Positions 34,053-42,996 of a stretch of 62,016 bases of DNA are shown here, piece by piece. This DNA is from Streptomyces monashensis. GTDB lineage: Bacteria > Actinomycetota > Actinomycetes > Streptomycetales > Streptomycetaceae. The notes beneath the pieces are model-generated. The model was not told where the DNA came from. It saw only the letters and a program-made list of their open reading frames with translations, and searched no databases. Position 1 is the stretch's first letter, and every line of letters begins with the position of its first letter. The DNA is taken from positions 1-62,016 of the forward strand of contig NZ_MLYO01000067.1 in NCBI RefSeq assembly GCF_001866665.1, in the 5' to 3' direction. The translations under genes were made by a program, and so were the position numbers.

Positions 34053-34484
34053 ATGTTCCCCGACGTGAGCCTATGGACCTCCTCACGCTGGCGATCCTCG
34101 TGGTTCTGCTCTTCGGTCCGGACCAAGCTGCCCGAGGTCATCCAGAGCGTGGTCGGATTCCTGCGCAAGGTGCGGGAGTTCTCCGACAGCGCCAAGGAGG
34201 AGATCCGCTCCGAACTCGGCCCGGAGCTAAACAAGTTCGAGTTCGAGGACCTGCACCCCAAGACGTTCATCCGCAAGCACGTCCTCGACGGCGACAACCT
34301 CGGGATCGACGAGATCCGTGCCGCCCTGGACCCGAGCGCGGAGCTGTCGGACCTCGCCGACGCTGTACGCGACGCGGGGAATGCCGGCCGATCGGAACCG
34401 CCGGCCAGAATCAGCGTGTCCCCGTCCGAGGAGACGCCGGCCGATCCGGCCACACATCCTGCATTCGATCCCGACGCCACTTGA
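34053..34484 (+). pseudogene. tatB: TatB homolog with two compensating frameshifts over its membrane helix
   Basis: From codon 26 the product is a clear TatB: LPEVIQSVVGFLRKVREFSDSAKEEIRSE, then LHPKTFIRKHVLDGDNLGIDEIRAALDP. The start MFPDVS is also right. Between them the frame reads SLWTSSRWRSSWFCSS, which is not a membrane helix, while the next frame over gives MDLLTLAILVVLLFGPD, exactly the missing TatB helix. So one base is missing near 34071 and one extra base is present near 34127. The encoded protein would have lost its membrane anchor and hinge. TatB normally works with TatA and TatC in folded-protein export. Either the gene is decayed or the assembly has two errors. Confidence 0.8.
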
Positions 34485-34512
34485 CGCTGCGACAGGCAAG
34501 ACCGCAAGACGC

Positions 34513-37170
34513 TCACCCCTGGCTGCCGAGCCTCCGCTCGTAACGTGCCCGGGTCGGCAGGAGTGCGGCGGTATACAGCGCCAGGACGCCCGCGAGGAGG
34601 AGGTAGTACTCCAGCGGGAGGGCGGTCAGACCGAGCAGCGGGCCGAGTGGTGACGGCTGGAGCACCATGCCGATGACCGCCAGGGCGGCCGCGGTCCAGC
34701 CGACCGGGCCGGGCGCGCGGTCCTGAAAGAGGCGGTGGCCGACGCGCAGGAGCACCATCGCCAGGCCCTGGGTGATCAGGTTCTCGGTGAACCAGCCGGA
34801 GTGGAAGACCGCCCCGTCGTCGCTCGTTCCCGGGCGGTGGAGGGCGAGGGTCAGGATGGCGAAGGTCGCCAGGTCGGCGGTGGCGTTGAGGACGCCGAAC
34901 CCCATGATGAAACGGAGGATCGAGCGGGGATCGAGCATCGTCGGGCGACGCAGCATCGACAGGTGGGGGTGGTCGTAGGCGAAGGCGAGCTGCACCGTGT
35001 CGAAGCACAGGTTCTGCACCAGCACCTGAGCCGGGAGCATCGGCAGGAAGGGCAGCAGCAGGCCCGCGGCGAGCATCGCGATCACGTTGCCGAGGTTCGA
35101 CGACAGGGTGATGCGCAGATAGGTGGCGATGTTGCCGGCGCTCCGACGGCCCGCGGTGATGGCATGGTCGATCGCGGTGAGGTCCTTCTCCGCGAGGACC
35201 ACGTCGGCGCCCTCCCGGGCCACGTCGGCGGCGTCGCGGGGGGCGATGCCGACGTCGGCGGCGCGCAGCGCGGGCAGGTCGTTGACGCCGTCCCCGAGGA
35301 AGCCCACCGTGTGCCCGCCGGTGCGCAGCGCGGCCGTGATCCGCGCCTTGTGCTCCGGGGTGCAGCGGGCGAAGACCGTCGTACGGGCGGCCAGTTCCGC
35401 CAGTTCGGCGTCGGTCAGGCCGTCGATGCGGTCGGTGGTGAGGACCTGGTCCGGGGCGAGCGGGATACTCAGGTCGTGGCAGGCGCGGGCGGCGGTGCCG
35501 GGGTGGTCGCCGGTGAGGATCTTGATCGTGACGCCGCGTTCGGCGAGCGCGGTGAGGGCGGGCGCGGCGGTGGGCGCGAGGGCGTCGCGCAGGGTGACGA
35601 AGCCGCGGAATTCCAGTCCGCGCTCGTCGGCCGGGGAGTAGTCGCGCAGGCGAACCGGACGTTCGACGGTGGCGACCGCCAGCACCCGCAGGCCGGCGCG
35701 TGCCGCCCGGGCCGCGAGTGTTGTCAGCCGTTCGTGCTCGTCCGGCTCCAGGGCGCAGCGTTCCAGTACGGCCTCCACGGCCCCCTTGACGACGAGCGTG
35801 TGCGTGCCGAGGCGGCCGGGTATTCGGACGACAGCGGTGGACAGACGGCGCACGGGATCGAAGGGCAGCGCCGCCACCCCGTCATACGCCATGAGGTCGT
35901 CCTCGTCCACCGCGTCCAGGACTGCCTCGTCCAGGGCGTCGGGCTCGGGCAGTTCGGCGAGCTGGAGGGTCCACCAGGCGTTGACGGCCGCCCAGCGCAC
36001 CACGTCGGGATCGGTGCCGCCGGCCGCGTCCAGGCCCTGTTCGACGACCGGCCGGTCCTGGGTGAGGGTGCCCGTCTTGTCCAGGCACAGTACGTCGACG
36101 GCGCCCAGGTCGTGCAGCGCCGGGAGCCGTTTGACGATCACTCCGTGGGCGCGCGCCAGCAGCGCCGCCCCGCGCGCCAGGCAGGTGGTGACGACGACCG
36201 GCAGCATCTCCGGTGTCAGCCCCACGGCCACGGCGACCGCGAACGGCAGTGTCTCCAGGCCGCGGTCGCGCAGCGCGGCGTTGGCCATCAGCACCAGCGG
36301 CGGGGTCAGCAGCATGAACCGGATCAGGATCCACGAGATGCTGCGCACCGACCGGTCGAAGGCACTCGCCTCTCGCTGACCGACCCTGCGCCCGTGTGCG
36401 GCCGCGAACCGGGTCCGCCCGCCCGTCTCCACGACGACCGCCGTGCCGCTGCCGGAGGCGACGCTGCTGCCCTGGAAACACATTTGCGGCTGCTCGAACA
36501 CCGCGGTCCCGGCCGGTCGGGAGAGGTCCGCCGCGTACTTCGCGACAGGGGCGGACTCGCCGGTCAGCACCGCCTGGTGCACGGTCAGCCCCCGCGCGCG
36601 CAGCAGCCGTACATCGGCCGGGACCAGGTCGCCCGCGCCAAGCTTGATGATGTCGCCGGGGACCAGGTCCTCCACCGGAATCTCATGGGCCACCGGTGCG
36701 GCGTGGTCGTGAGCACGACGCAGCACCGTGGAGGTGGTGGCGACCAGCTCGCGCAGCTGGGCCATCGACCGGTCGGCGCGGTACTCGCCCGAAGCCCGGA
36801 GCACGCTGCTGGCAGCGACCAGGGCGAGGATCACGGAGGCGGTGGACCAGGCGAACATGGCGGCGGAGACCAGGCCGAGGCAGAGCAGCACCGCGGTGAA
36901 CGGTTCGCGCAGGCTGCGCACACCGAGGCGTGGCCAGGAGGCGTTCTTCCGGGCCGGAAGCGTGTTCGCCCCGAATCGGGCCAGGCGAAGTGTGGCCTCG
37001 TCCTCCGTCAACCCGCGCGGTCCGCTGTCCAGCCGCCGCAGCACCTGCAGTGCGGTCGCAGCGTCCGGCTCCAGAACATCCGTTCCGGAAGCACCGGCCT
37101 CCCATGGTCCGGGAGCGACTCCGGAAAACGACGACTCAGCGCCCTCTCCCCAGTCTGCGGTCCTAAGCAC
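34513..37170 (-). CDS. mgtA: Magnesium-transporting P-type ATPase (P3B, MgtA-like)
   Basis: An 885-residue P-type ATPase, the usual MgtA size. It has an N-terminal cation-ATPase domain (LTEDEATLRLARFGANTLP), the actuator loop VLTGESAPV, the phosphorylation site LDKTGTLTQ near residue 370, the nucleotide-binding KGAVEAVLERC, and the hinge GDGVNDLPALRAADVGI, then six C-terminal helices. The loop CFQGSSVASGSGTAVVV is characteristic of the P3B group. It should import magnesium across the cytoplasmic membrane. Its GTG start (37170) overlaps the stop of ArsR gene 2 (GTGCTTAG), so the two genes are translationally coupled and the ArsR protein is probably its regulator. Confidence 0.9.
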   Translation of the reverse strand: MLRTADWGEGAESSFSGVAPGPWEAGASGTDVLEPDAATALQVLRRLDSGPRGLTEDEATLRLARFGANTLPARKNASWPRLGVRSLREPFTAVLLCLGLVSAAMFAWSTASVILALVAASSVLRASGEYRADRSMAQLRELVATTSTVLRRAHDHAAPVAHEIPVEDLVPGDIIKLGAGDLVPADVRLLRARGLTVHQAVLTGESAPVAKYAADLSRPAGTAVFEQPQMCFQGSSVASGSGTAVVVETGGRTRFAAAHGRRVGQREASAFDRSVRSISWILIRFMLLTPPLVLMANAALRDRGLETLPFAVAVAVGLTPEMLPVVVTTCLARGAALLARAHGVIVKRLPALHDLGAVDVLCLDKTGTLTQDRPVVEQGLDAAGGTDPDVVRWAAVNAWWTLQLAELPEPDALDEAVLDAVDEDDLMAYDGVAALPFDPVRRLSTAVVRIPGRLGTHTLVVKGAVEAVLERCALEPDEHERLTTLAARAARAGLRVLAVATVERPVRLRDYSPADERGLEFRGFVTLRDALAPTAAPALTALAERGVTIKILTGDHPGTAARACHDLSIPLAPDQVLTTDRIDGLTDAELAELAARTTVFARCTPEHKARITAALRTGGHTVGFLGDGVNDLPALRAADVGIAPRDAADVAREGADVVLAEKDLTAIDHAITAGRRSAGNIATYLRITLSSNLGNVIAMLAAGLLLPFLPMLPAQVLVQNLCFDTVQLAFAYDHPHLSMLRRPTMLDPRSILRFIMGFGVLNATADLATFAILTLALHRPGTSDDGAVFHSGWFTENLITQGLAMVLLRVGHRLFQDRAPGPVGWTAAALAVIGMVLQPSPLGPLLGLTALPLEYYLLLAGVLALYTAALLPTRARYERRLGSQG

Positions 37171-37525
37171 TGGTCCCCTGGCGCAGGCCCACCGGTGCGA
37201 GCGAGCCCTCGGTGCGCAGGGCCAGCTGGCCGACCATGAGGCGGACGACGGTGACGACGTCAGGGTCGCCGAGGTAGTAGACCTGCCGCCGTCCCTCTCG
37301 GCGGGAGCGGACGAGACCCGCTAGCTTCAGCTTGGACAGGTGCTGACTGACCGCGGGCAGGGCGCCGCCCACCCGGTTCGCGAGATGGCTCACATCGCTC
37401 TCGCCCTCGGACAGGGCCCACATGATGTGCAGCCGTGCCGGGGACGCCAGCAGCCCGAAGGCGGCGGCCACGTCAGCCAGTACCTCGGCGGACGGGTCCT
37501 CCAAGCCCCCGACGACGTGCCTCAC
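37163..37525 (-). CDS. ArsR-family transcriptional regulator 2, coupled to mgtA
   Basis: A 120-residue winged-helix regulator: AFGLLASPARLHIMWALSEGESDVSHLANRV, then ALPAVSQHLSKLKLAGLVRSRREGRRQVYYLGDPDVV. It has no cysteine, and the C-terminal helix has none of the His/Asp pairs of SmtB-type zinc sensors. The GTG start at 37525 follows GGGAGAGG, and a TACACT -10 element lies about 50 bp further up (37579-37574). Its stop overlaps the mgtA start. Over the DNA-binding half it is nearly identical to ArsR 3 at 38889, so the two probably read the same operator. Confidence 0.88.
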   Translation of the reverse strand: MRHVVGGLEDPSAEVLADVAAAFGLLASPARLHIMWALSEGESDVSHLANRVGGALPAVSQHLSKLKLAGLVRSRREGRRQVYYLGDPDVVTVVRLMVGQLALRTEGSLAPVGLRQGTSA

Positions 37526-37569
37526 AGTCCTCTCCCGTCCGCCGCATCACAGCCCCGCAACCCGCGTCC

Positions 37570-37583
37570 GCCCAGTGTAGGCA
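37570..37583 (-). promoter_or_regulatory. Promoter -10 region of ArsR gene 2
   Basis: On the minus strand GCCTACACTGGG contains TACACT, matching the element ahead of ArsR gene 1. ArsR gene 3 has the related CCTTCACTGGG at 38831-38840. The shared element shows that the three promoters descend from one. Confidence 0.55.
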
Positions 37584-38064
37584 TGAGCCGCCGCGCGCCG
37601 CCCGGTACCGGAACGAGGTGGAAACGCGGTGCCCACGCCTCCTCGCTTTCCCTGACGGGTACCGGAGTGGAAGCGCAGCACGACGCAGGTCGGTGACCTT
37701 TGGCTGCGCCTCGATTGCCTGCCACTAGGGGTGCTCGTGAGACGGGAGAACGGGTCACGGCCGGCTTGCCGTGACCCGTTTCCCATCCATTCCGCCGAGG
37801 GGACCCCACGTCTCCCTCACAGTGGCGGCTCCCCGTGACCAAGTTCGGCCCGCAGCCGCCGACCCGTCCGGGAGACGTGGTCTTCAGCAGAGCCTTATAG
37901 AGCCCTTCGATCTCGGCTACAACGGCTCCCAGCCGGAGATTCGCGTCGCGCCGTTGAACGTCTCGGTACGCCATGGATGTTCTTCCTCCCCCAGAAGGCG
38001 TCTCGCGCCTCAGGCTGACTTCGACTGTTGTGTTACGCGGCAACCTTTTTGCCGCCCGGGACCG
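37584..38064. other. Intergenic region, mostly non-coding
   Basis: About 480 bp. It contains two similar short segments, ggtaccggaacgaggtggaaacgc near 37603 and gggtaccggagtggaagcgc near 37657, and the terminator listed below. A minus-strand frame reading AYRDVQRRDANLRLGAVVAEIEGLYKAL (about 37890-37975) looks slightly protein-like but has no further support. Confidence 0.35.
37749..37780. terminator. Strong intergenic hairpin terminator
   Basis: AACGGGTCACGGC and its exact complement form a 13-bp stem with a 6-base loop. On the plus strand the stem is followed by TCCCATCC. It lies between the small protein gene at 38065 and ArsR gene 2, both on the minus strand, and would separate them into two transcripts. 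Confidence 0.75.
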
Positions 38065-38334
38065 TCAGGTGCCGTCCTGGACCAGCAGGGCGATCCGGTC
38101 GGGGTCGTAGACCACCCAGCGTGGCCTCGGGACACCGGACAGGCGCAGGCGGCACAGGATGGCGCCGTCCAGGTTGGTCCACCATGCGGTGATGGCGCCG
38201 GGGCACGACCATCCGGCCTGGTCGTCCACGGCCACCGGCCGGTAGGTGAGCTGGACCTGGTCGTCCGGGGGAGGTGACGGGCACCCCTTCGCCAGTTCTT
38301 CGAGCAGGCGCTCAGCTGTGGATGTATCTCGCAT
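38065..38334 (-). CDS. Small hypothetical protein under operator copy 9
   Basis: An 89-residue protein: a helical start (STAERLLEELAKGCPSPPPDD), then alternating strand-like parts VQLTYRPVAVDD, AITAWWTNLDGAILCRLRL and RPRWVVYDPDRIALLVQDG. It has two Cys and several Trp. No signal peptide or membrane segment. No family recognised; the fold could be a small beta barrel. The start at 38334 follows GGGGGAGGA. The operator at 38371-38394 lies about 40 bp upstream, and a terminator follows the gene, so it is a single-gene transcript within the candidate regulon. Confidence 0.65.
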   Translation of the reverse strand: MRDTSTAERLLEELAKGCPSPPPDDQVQLTYRPVAVDDQAGWSCPGAITAWWTNLDGAILCRLRLSGVPRPRWVVYDPDRIALLVQDGT

Positions 38335-38370
38335 GGTCCGGTCCTCCCCCTGGCTCCGTTCAAGCGACGA

Positions 38371-38394
38371 TTTCATTATTGCGCAACTGATGAT
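38371..38394. promoter_or_regulatory. Operator copy 9 (core TTGCGCAA)
   Basis: The core is perfect (38379-38386), with degenerate outer arms (TTTC and TGAT). The surrounding bases are very AT-rich for this genome. It is centred about 45 bp before the small protein start. Confidence 0.6.
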
Positions 38395-38888
38395 TCTTTT
38401 TCGGGGTTCGGCCCGCGCGCTGTGTCAGGTCGCGCCGTCGAAGCAGTCGGCCAACTCCGCTACGGCGCATGTCTGTTCCGGCAGTCTGCGGTCGACCCTC
38501 ACGGGTTCGGCTGCGCCGATAGCTTCCGGAGTGAGGTCCAGTTCGCCGACGGAGTGACCGATCACGGAGCGAGGTGACGCGTCCGCTGCCGACGGTGTCT
38601 TGGTCGTACGGCCGGTCTTCGGGCCCCGATCGGACGGTCGGCCCGCGGTGCCGTCGCAGTCACCTGGCGAAAGAGACACGCTCGTTGGCCACGGTGTCGC
38701 ACTGAGCACCCCGGCCGATCCGCACTTCGACGACAACGCGAGACGGCAGCACCACGCAGCACCGCGGGCTGTTCAGGCCGACCCCAAGGGGGTATGCATC
38801 GAGTGCGCCGCGGTCGTCCGACCTCGACGCCTTCACTGGGTGAACGTGCATCCGTCGGCTGCAACGTGTGCGTGAGAGGGAGAGAACG
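38395..38888. other. Intergenic region upstream of ArsR gene 3
   Basis: About 490 bp with no supported gene. The right end holds the promoter element CCTTCACTGGG (38831-38840) and the leader GAGAGGGAGAGAAC of ArsR gene 3. Confidence 0.35.
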
Positions 38889-39254
38889 GTGGCGGCGAGC
38901 GCCGAGGGCTTTCAGGACCCGCCTGCCGAAGTACTGGCGGCGGCCGCTGCGGCGTCCTGGCTGCTCGCCTCACCGGCCCGGCTGCACATCATGTGGGTCC
39001 TGGCCCAGGGTGAGAGCGACGTCAGTCATCTCGCCGCCCGGGTGGGCGGAGCACTGCCCGCGGTCAGCCAACACCTGTCGAGGCTGAGGCGCGCCGGCCT
39101 CGTCCGCTCCCGGCGTGACGGTCGGCGGCAGGTCTACTACGTCGACGACCGGGAGATCGTCACCGTCATCCACGTGATGTTCGGCCAGCTTGCCGCACGC
39201 TCCGCAGAGACGTTACTGCACCCAGGCTCGCGGCTGGCATACGCCACCGGGTGA
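38889..39254 (+). CDS. ArsR-family transcriptional regulator 3
   Basis: A 121-residue winged-helix regulator: EVLAAAAAASWLLASPARLHIMWVLAQGESDVSHLAARV, then ALPAVSQHLSRLRRAGLVRSRRDGRRQVYYVDDREIV. It is the closest relative of ArsR 2 and, like it, has no cysteine. The GTG at 38889 is chosen because GGGAGAG lies just upstream and alignment with the other two copies starts there; a start at 38868 is in frame. It is the only one of the three on the plus strand and has no obvious co-transcribed partner. Confidence 0.85.
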   Translation: MAASAEGFQDPPAEVLAAAAAASWLLASPARLHIMWVLAQGESDVSHLAARVGGALPAVSQHLSRLRRAGLVRSRRDGRRQVYYVDDREIVTVIHVMFGQLAARSAETLLHPGSRLAYATG

Positions 39255-39651
39255 CCGCACGGCGTCAGATCTGAACGCCAGTAGTCGGGCCCCGTTCGCC
39301 ACAGCGGTAGGCACAACCCGGCGGTTCTGAAACGGCTGCTCCGGCGATGGCAGGGGACGCCACTGACGCGGCATATGGGAAGAGAGGGCTGGTTGCGGTA
39401 GGGGCGCGCGGCGCCTTGCGCGGTGGTATCCGCGGGCGGTGGACAGCCTGAGGCTGCCGCCGCAAGCGAGCAGAACGGGATGGTGGCCACAACGAACAGG
39501 GAGCGGGGCTGCCGGTGCCGGAGGCCGGGTTGTCCCGCACCGGCAGAGCATGGGCGGACGGATCTCTGTTCGGTTCCCGGTACGCAGGCCGTACCGGAAA
39601 CCGACACCGTCGCCCAATTATGTGGATCTATCGCATTTTTCTTCGGAGCGG
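39255..39651. other. Intergenic region between convergent genes, nothing recognised
   Basis: About 400 bp between ArsR gene 3 and the end of the GH92 gene. No coding frame, and no strong hairpin was picked out by eye. Confidence 0.3.
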
Positions 39652-42600
39652 TCAGCTCCGGTAGCCGAGGGCGAACAGGCTGCCCGTTCCCCCGGTCATC
39701 GACGGGAGTGTGATCGATGCGACCTGCTTGCCCGGATCGAGCGGGGCGGTAGTGGCGTAGACGTAGGCGGGTGTCGCGTCCTTGCCGCCGCTGCTTGTGT
39801 CGCGGTACGGGGTGGTGATCGCCTCGGTGTCGCCGGGGATCGGCGGGTACTTTCCGGCGCCGAGTGTCCAGTCGGAGAGGCCGATGGTCGCGGTGGAGGT
39901 GCTGCCGTCGGTGTAGTGGATGGTGAGCTGGCCGGTGGCGCCGGATGCGTGCGCGTTGGTGGCCGCGCCGAGCAGTCCCAGTGTTGTGGCTGCTGCGGGG
40001 GCGTCGAGCGGGATGGTCTGGCCGGCCATGGTGATGTGGTCGGGTCGGCCCGCCGCGGTGATGGGCCAGGTGTAGGTGATGCCGTCCGAGGTCACCGTGC
40101 CCCCGCTTGGTGAGCCGGCCGCGGTGAGTGCGTCCTGAGAGTAGGCGAAGGCGCCGCCGTTGAAGCCGTTTCGGAAGGTGCTGCCGTCGGGGTAGATGCC
40201 TTCGTAGGTCTCGTACGGCCACAGCTCGCCCCCTCTGGCCACTGCCAGGCTCATCGAGATGTCGGGCAGCTTCGTGCCGCCTGCGGTCTTCATGCGGAAG
40301 GTCACCTGGTAGCGGCCTTCGGCGGGGCCGGCGGTGAGGGTGATCGGCTCGGTGCCGTCCGATCCGGGAGCCGTGGACAGGGTGCCGTGGTCGGGGCTGA
40401 CCGTGACCCCGCCGGATGCGGTGGCGCTAAAGGTGACGCTCTGCCTGCTGCCGGTGACCTCGCGGGCCCCGAGGGCGACCTTGGCGCTGCTGCGCGGAGG
40501 GATGACCTCCGCCTGGCTGGAGACGTATCCCAGTGCGGGCAGTTCACCCTGCCTGTAGGAGGGGGGTGCGTCCTGCGGGCGGGCCCCCCAGCTGGTGTTG
40601 GGGGTGGAGCCGAGGGTGACGGCGACGGTGGCGCCGGTGGTGAAGATTGAGCCGGGCAGCCACGGCTTGGTGTACGCCTTGCCGTTCAGCCGCGTCGACT
40701 GGATGTAGATGTTGCTGGCGGACGCATGGGGCGCGTTGAAGGTGAGGGTGTGCCCGCCTGCAAGGTGGATGATCTCCAGGGGGAATTCGGGGCTGTTGAG
40801 GGTGACGTCGGCGGTGGAGGTGTACTCGGGGAAGAAGCCGAGCATGGTCAGCACGCCCATGGAGGCGGTGGCGCCGAGGTCGTCGTTGTCGCCTTCGCTG
40901 TGCTGGGGCGAGTCCAGGTACAGCTGGGTGCGGATGCGGTGGACCAGGGCTTGTGTCTTGTAGGGCTGGCCGGTGAAGTCGTAGTTCCAGGGGTAGGCGT
41001 ACTCGAACTGGTTGTCCCAGAAGGAGTAGGGGGAGGCGGGTCCGTCGTTGAGGTGGGTCCAGAAGGTGTCCAGGGTCGGGTTCACGGCCTTGTTGCCACC
41101 CAGGGCGTTGAACAGCCCGGCCTCGTTCCAGCCGACCTCCCACCGGTACTGGGAGGCGTTGCCTTCGACGTAGTTGCTCTGGGTGGTGGGGGTGACGGGC
41201 ATCCACGTGCCGGAGGCGGTCTTGGGCTGGATCAGGCCGGTGGCCGGGTTGAACAGGTTCTGCCAGTTCTGCGATCGCCGGGTGAGCCTGTCGGCGTCCG
41301 CCCTGTCGCCCAGGGCGGAGGCGAACCGGGCGAGCGCGAAATCGGCCCCCGCATACTCGAGCGTGGTGGAGGCTGAGCCGTAGAAGTTGCAGCAGCCGTA
41401 GCTGCCGTCGGAGGGCAGGTAGCCGAGCGAGGTGTAGTAGTTCAGTCCTGGCCGGATGGTGCTGGGCTTGTCGGCCTCGGCCAGCGCGTAGGACAGGGCG
41501 CTCCTGGTGTCGAAGTTCCGAGCGCCGAAGGCGTAGTAGCCGCCGAGGATGCCGTCGGCAGGGTCGCCGTTCATCACGTACGACTCGCCGTTCGCGAGCG
41601 CCCACTTCGGCAGCATCCCGTTGTTCTGCGCGGCGTCGTTGACCATCGACTGCGCCGAATCGGAGGCCGCCTGCGGGTCGACCATGGCTTCGAGCTGGGC
41701 CTGGGAGCGGTAGATGTCCCAGCCGGAGTAGTTGGCCATCTGCACGTGCCCGGGCTGGATGGTGTGGACCTTGTTGTCGAAGCCCATGTACTGCCCGTTG
41801 GCGTCCGAGAAGATGTTCGGATGCAGCAGGGAGTGGTACAAGGCCGTGTAGAACACCTGCTGCCGGGCCGTTGCCCCTCCACCGATCTGGATCCTGGACA
41901 GCTCCTTGTTCCAGTCGGCGACCGCTGCGGCATGCATGGCGTCGAAGCCGAAGCCAGGCGTGGTGTGCGCGTTGCGGGCGGCGTTGGCCGTGCTCACGAA
42001 GGAGATGCCTACCTTGGCCTGAACCTTCTGGTTCTGGGTGGTATCGAACGTCAGGTAGACGCCATCCGGTCCCGAGGCGGCCGACTTGAGAGACCGCCCG
42101 GTCGGCGCCGTACCTTGGTAGGTCGGATGCGGCTGCGCGGGGCTGGCCCCACCCTTGCTCCCGTCGCGAACGGCGGCGGGCTTGGTGGCCTTGGCGCGCA
42201 CCCGCTGGCTGCCGGGTGTGATGGTTGAGCCGGTCCAGGTGCCGTGCGCGGTGAAGGAGTGGTCGAAGGTGATGTCGATGTTGACGGTGTAGGTGTCCGG
42301 GCCGCCGCAGAAGTGACCGCTGCTGACGGTGCCCTGCACCTCGTTGTCGCCGATCACCTGGGCGTCCGTGGCCGAGTTGCCGGCCTGCGAGCCGGCCAGC
42401 TTCAGCAGTAGATTCGCCTGTGTCGTGGCAGGGAAGGTGAAGCGGCCGAGCGCGCTGCGCGCGGAGGCGGTCAGCTCGGTCTTCACCGCCGGTGAGCCGG
42501 TCTGCACCTCGTAGTATCCCGCCGACGCGGATTCGGCCGAGTGGCTGAACGGTACGGTCGCCGAGCCCGGACGGGACGGCAGTGCGCCCACCGTCGGCAG

Positions 42601-42963
42601 GATCGGCACATCGCCGAACGCCTTGCATCCGGGACCGTCGAGGTGGGTCAGGCTGAACCCCTGAATCTGACTGTCGCCGTAGTAGTAGCCCCCGCCGTCC
42701 TGCCGGTGAGGGAAGGTGTCCGGACCGAACTGGACCATCCCGAAGGGCACATCCGGCCCCGGGAAGCTGTTCACGCTTCCGCCGGCACCACCATCACCTG
42801 TGCCGAGGAGCGGGTTGACCAGCGACGCCGGATCCCCAACCAGGGCGATCCTTGGGGAAGCCGCGGCCGCCGAACTGACTGCTGCACCCGCGATGATCGT
42901 GCTCAGTGCTCCGACGGCCGAGATGAACGCAAACGCGAAACGTCTGTGAGGGCCGTGTGCCAT
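39652..42963 (-). CDS. Secreted GH92 alpha-mannosidase
   Basis: A 1103-residue secreted enzyme. The signal peptide ends near residue 34. The GH92 N-terminal beta-sandwich starts with VNPLLGTGDGGAGGSVNSFPGPDVPFGMVQFGPD, typical of the family, and the (alpha/alpha)6 part contains MANYSGWDIYRSQAQLEAM, WALANGESYVMNGDPAD, RWEVGWNEAGLFNALGG and GDNDDLGATASMGVLTMLGFFPE, where the catalytic acids lie. About 300 further C-terminal residues include an NPCBM-like or jelly-roll module (PLDAPAAATTLGLLGAATNAHASG). It needs calcium and removes mannose from glycans, perhaps of fungal origin. The ATG at 42963 follows GGAAGGAG. An inverted repeat at 43079 may control it. Confidence 0.9.
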   Translation of the reverse strand: MAHGPHRRFAFAFISAVGALSTIIAGAAVSSAAAASPRIALVGDPASLVNPLLGTGDGGAGGSVNSFPGPDVPFGMVQFGPDTFPHRQDGGGYYYGDSQIQGFSLTHLDGPGCKAFGDVPILPTVGALPSRPGSATVPFSHSAESASAGYYEVQTGSPAVKTELTASARSALGRFTFPATTQANLLLKLAGSQAGNSATDAQVIGDNEVQGTVSSGHFCGGPDTYTVNIDITFDHSFTAHGTWTGSTITPGSQRVRAKATKPAAVRDGSKGGASPAQPHPTYQGTAPTGRSLKSAASGPDGVYLTFDTTQNQKVQAKVGISFVSTANAARNAHTTPGFGFDAMHAAAVADWNKELSRIQIGGGATARQQVFYTALYHSLLHPNIFSDANGQYMGFDNKVHTIQPGHVQMANYSGWDIYRSQAQLEAMVDPQAASDSAQSMVNDAAQNNGMLPKWALANGESYVMNGDPADGILGGYYAFGARNFDTRSALSYALAEADKPSTIRPGLNYYTSLGYLPSDGSYGCCNFYGSASTTLEYAGADFALARFASALGDRADADRLTRRSQNWQNLFNPATGLIQPKTASGTWMPVTPTTQSNYVEGNASQYRWEVGWNEAGLFNALGGNKAVNPTLDTFWTHLNDGPASPYSFWDNQFEYAYPWNYDFTGQPYKTQALVHRIRTQLYLDSPQHSEGDNDDLGATASMGVLTMLGFFPEYTSTADVTLNSPEFPLEIIHLAGGHTLTFNAPHASASNIYIQSTRLNGKAYTKPWLPGSIFTTGATVAVTLGSTPNTSWGARPQDAPPSYRQGELPALGYVSSQAEVIPPRSSAKVALGAREVTGSRQSVTFSATASGGVTVSPDHGTLSTAPGSDGTEPITLTAGPAEGRYQVTFRMKTAGGTKLPDISMSLAVARGGELWPYETYEGIYPDGSTFRNGFNGGAFAYSQDALTAAGSPSGGTVTSDGITYTWPITAAGRPDHITMAGQTIPLDAPAAATTLGLLGAATNAHASGATGQLTIHYTDGSTSTATIGLSDWTLGAGKYPPIPGDTEAITTPYRDTSSGGKDATPAYVYATTAPLDPGKQVASITLPSMTGGTGSLFALGYRS

Positions 42964-42996
42964 GCCCGAGGCTCCTTCCTGGAGCGGTGACTGCAA

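Noticed and set aside
34735..37239. An 834-codon plus-strand frame opposite mgtA
   Set aside because: Arg/Gly/Gln-rich shadow of a well-defined P-type ATPase gene.
37522..38043. Minus-strand frame upstream of ArsR gene 2 as a gene
   Set aside because: It crosses a strong terminator and most of it is low in protein character; only a short stretch looks coding.
40544..42628. A long second minus-strand frame inside the GH92 gene
   Set aside because: It is the +1 shadow of the real gene, rich in Arg, Gln and His as expected.
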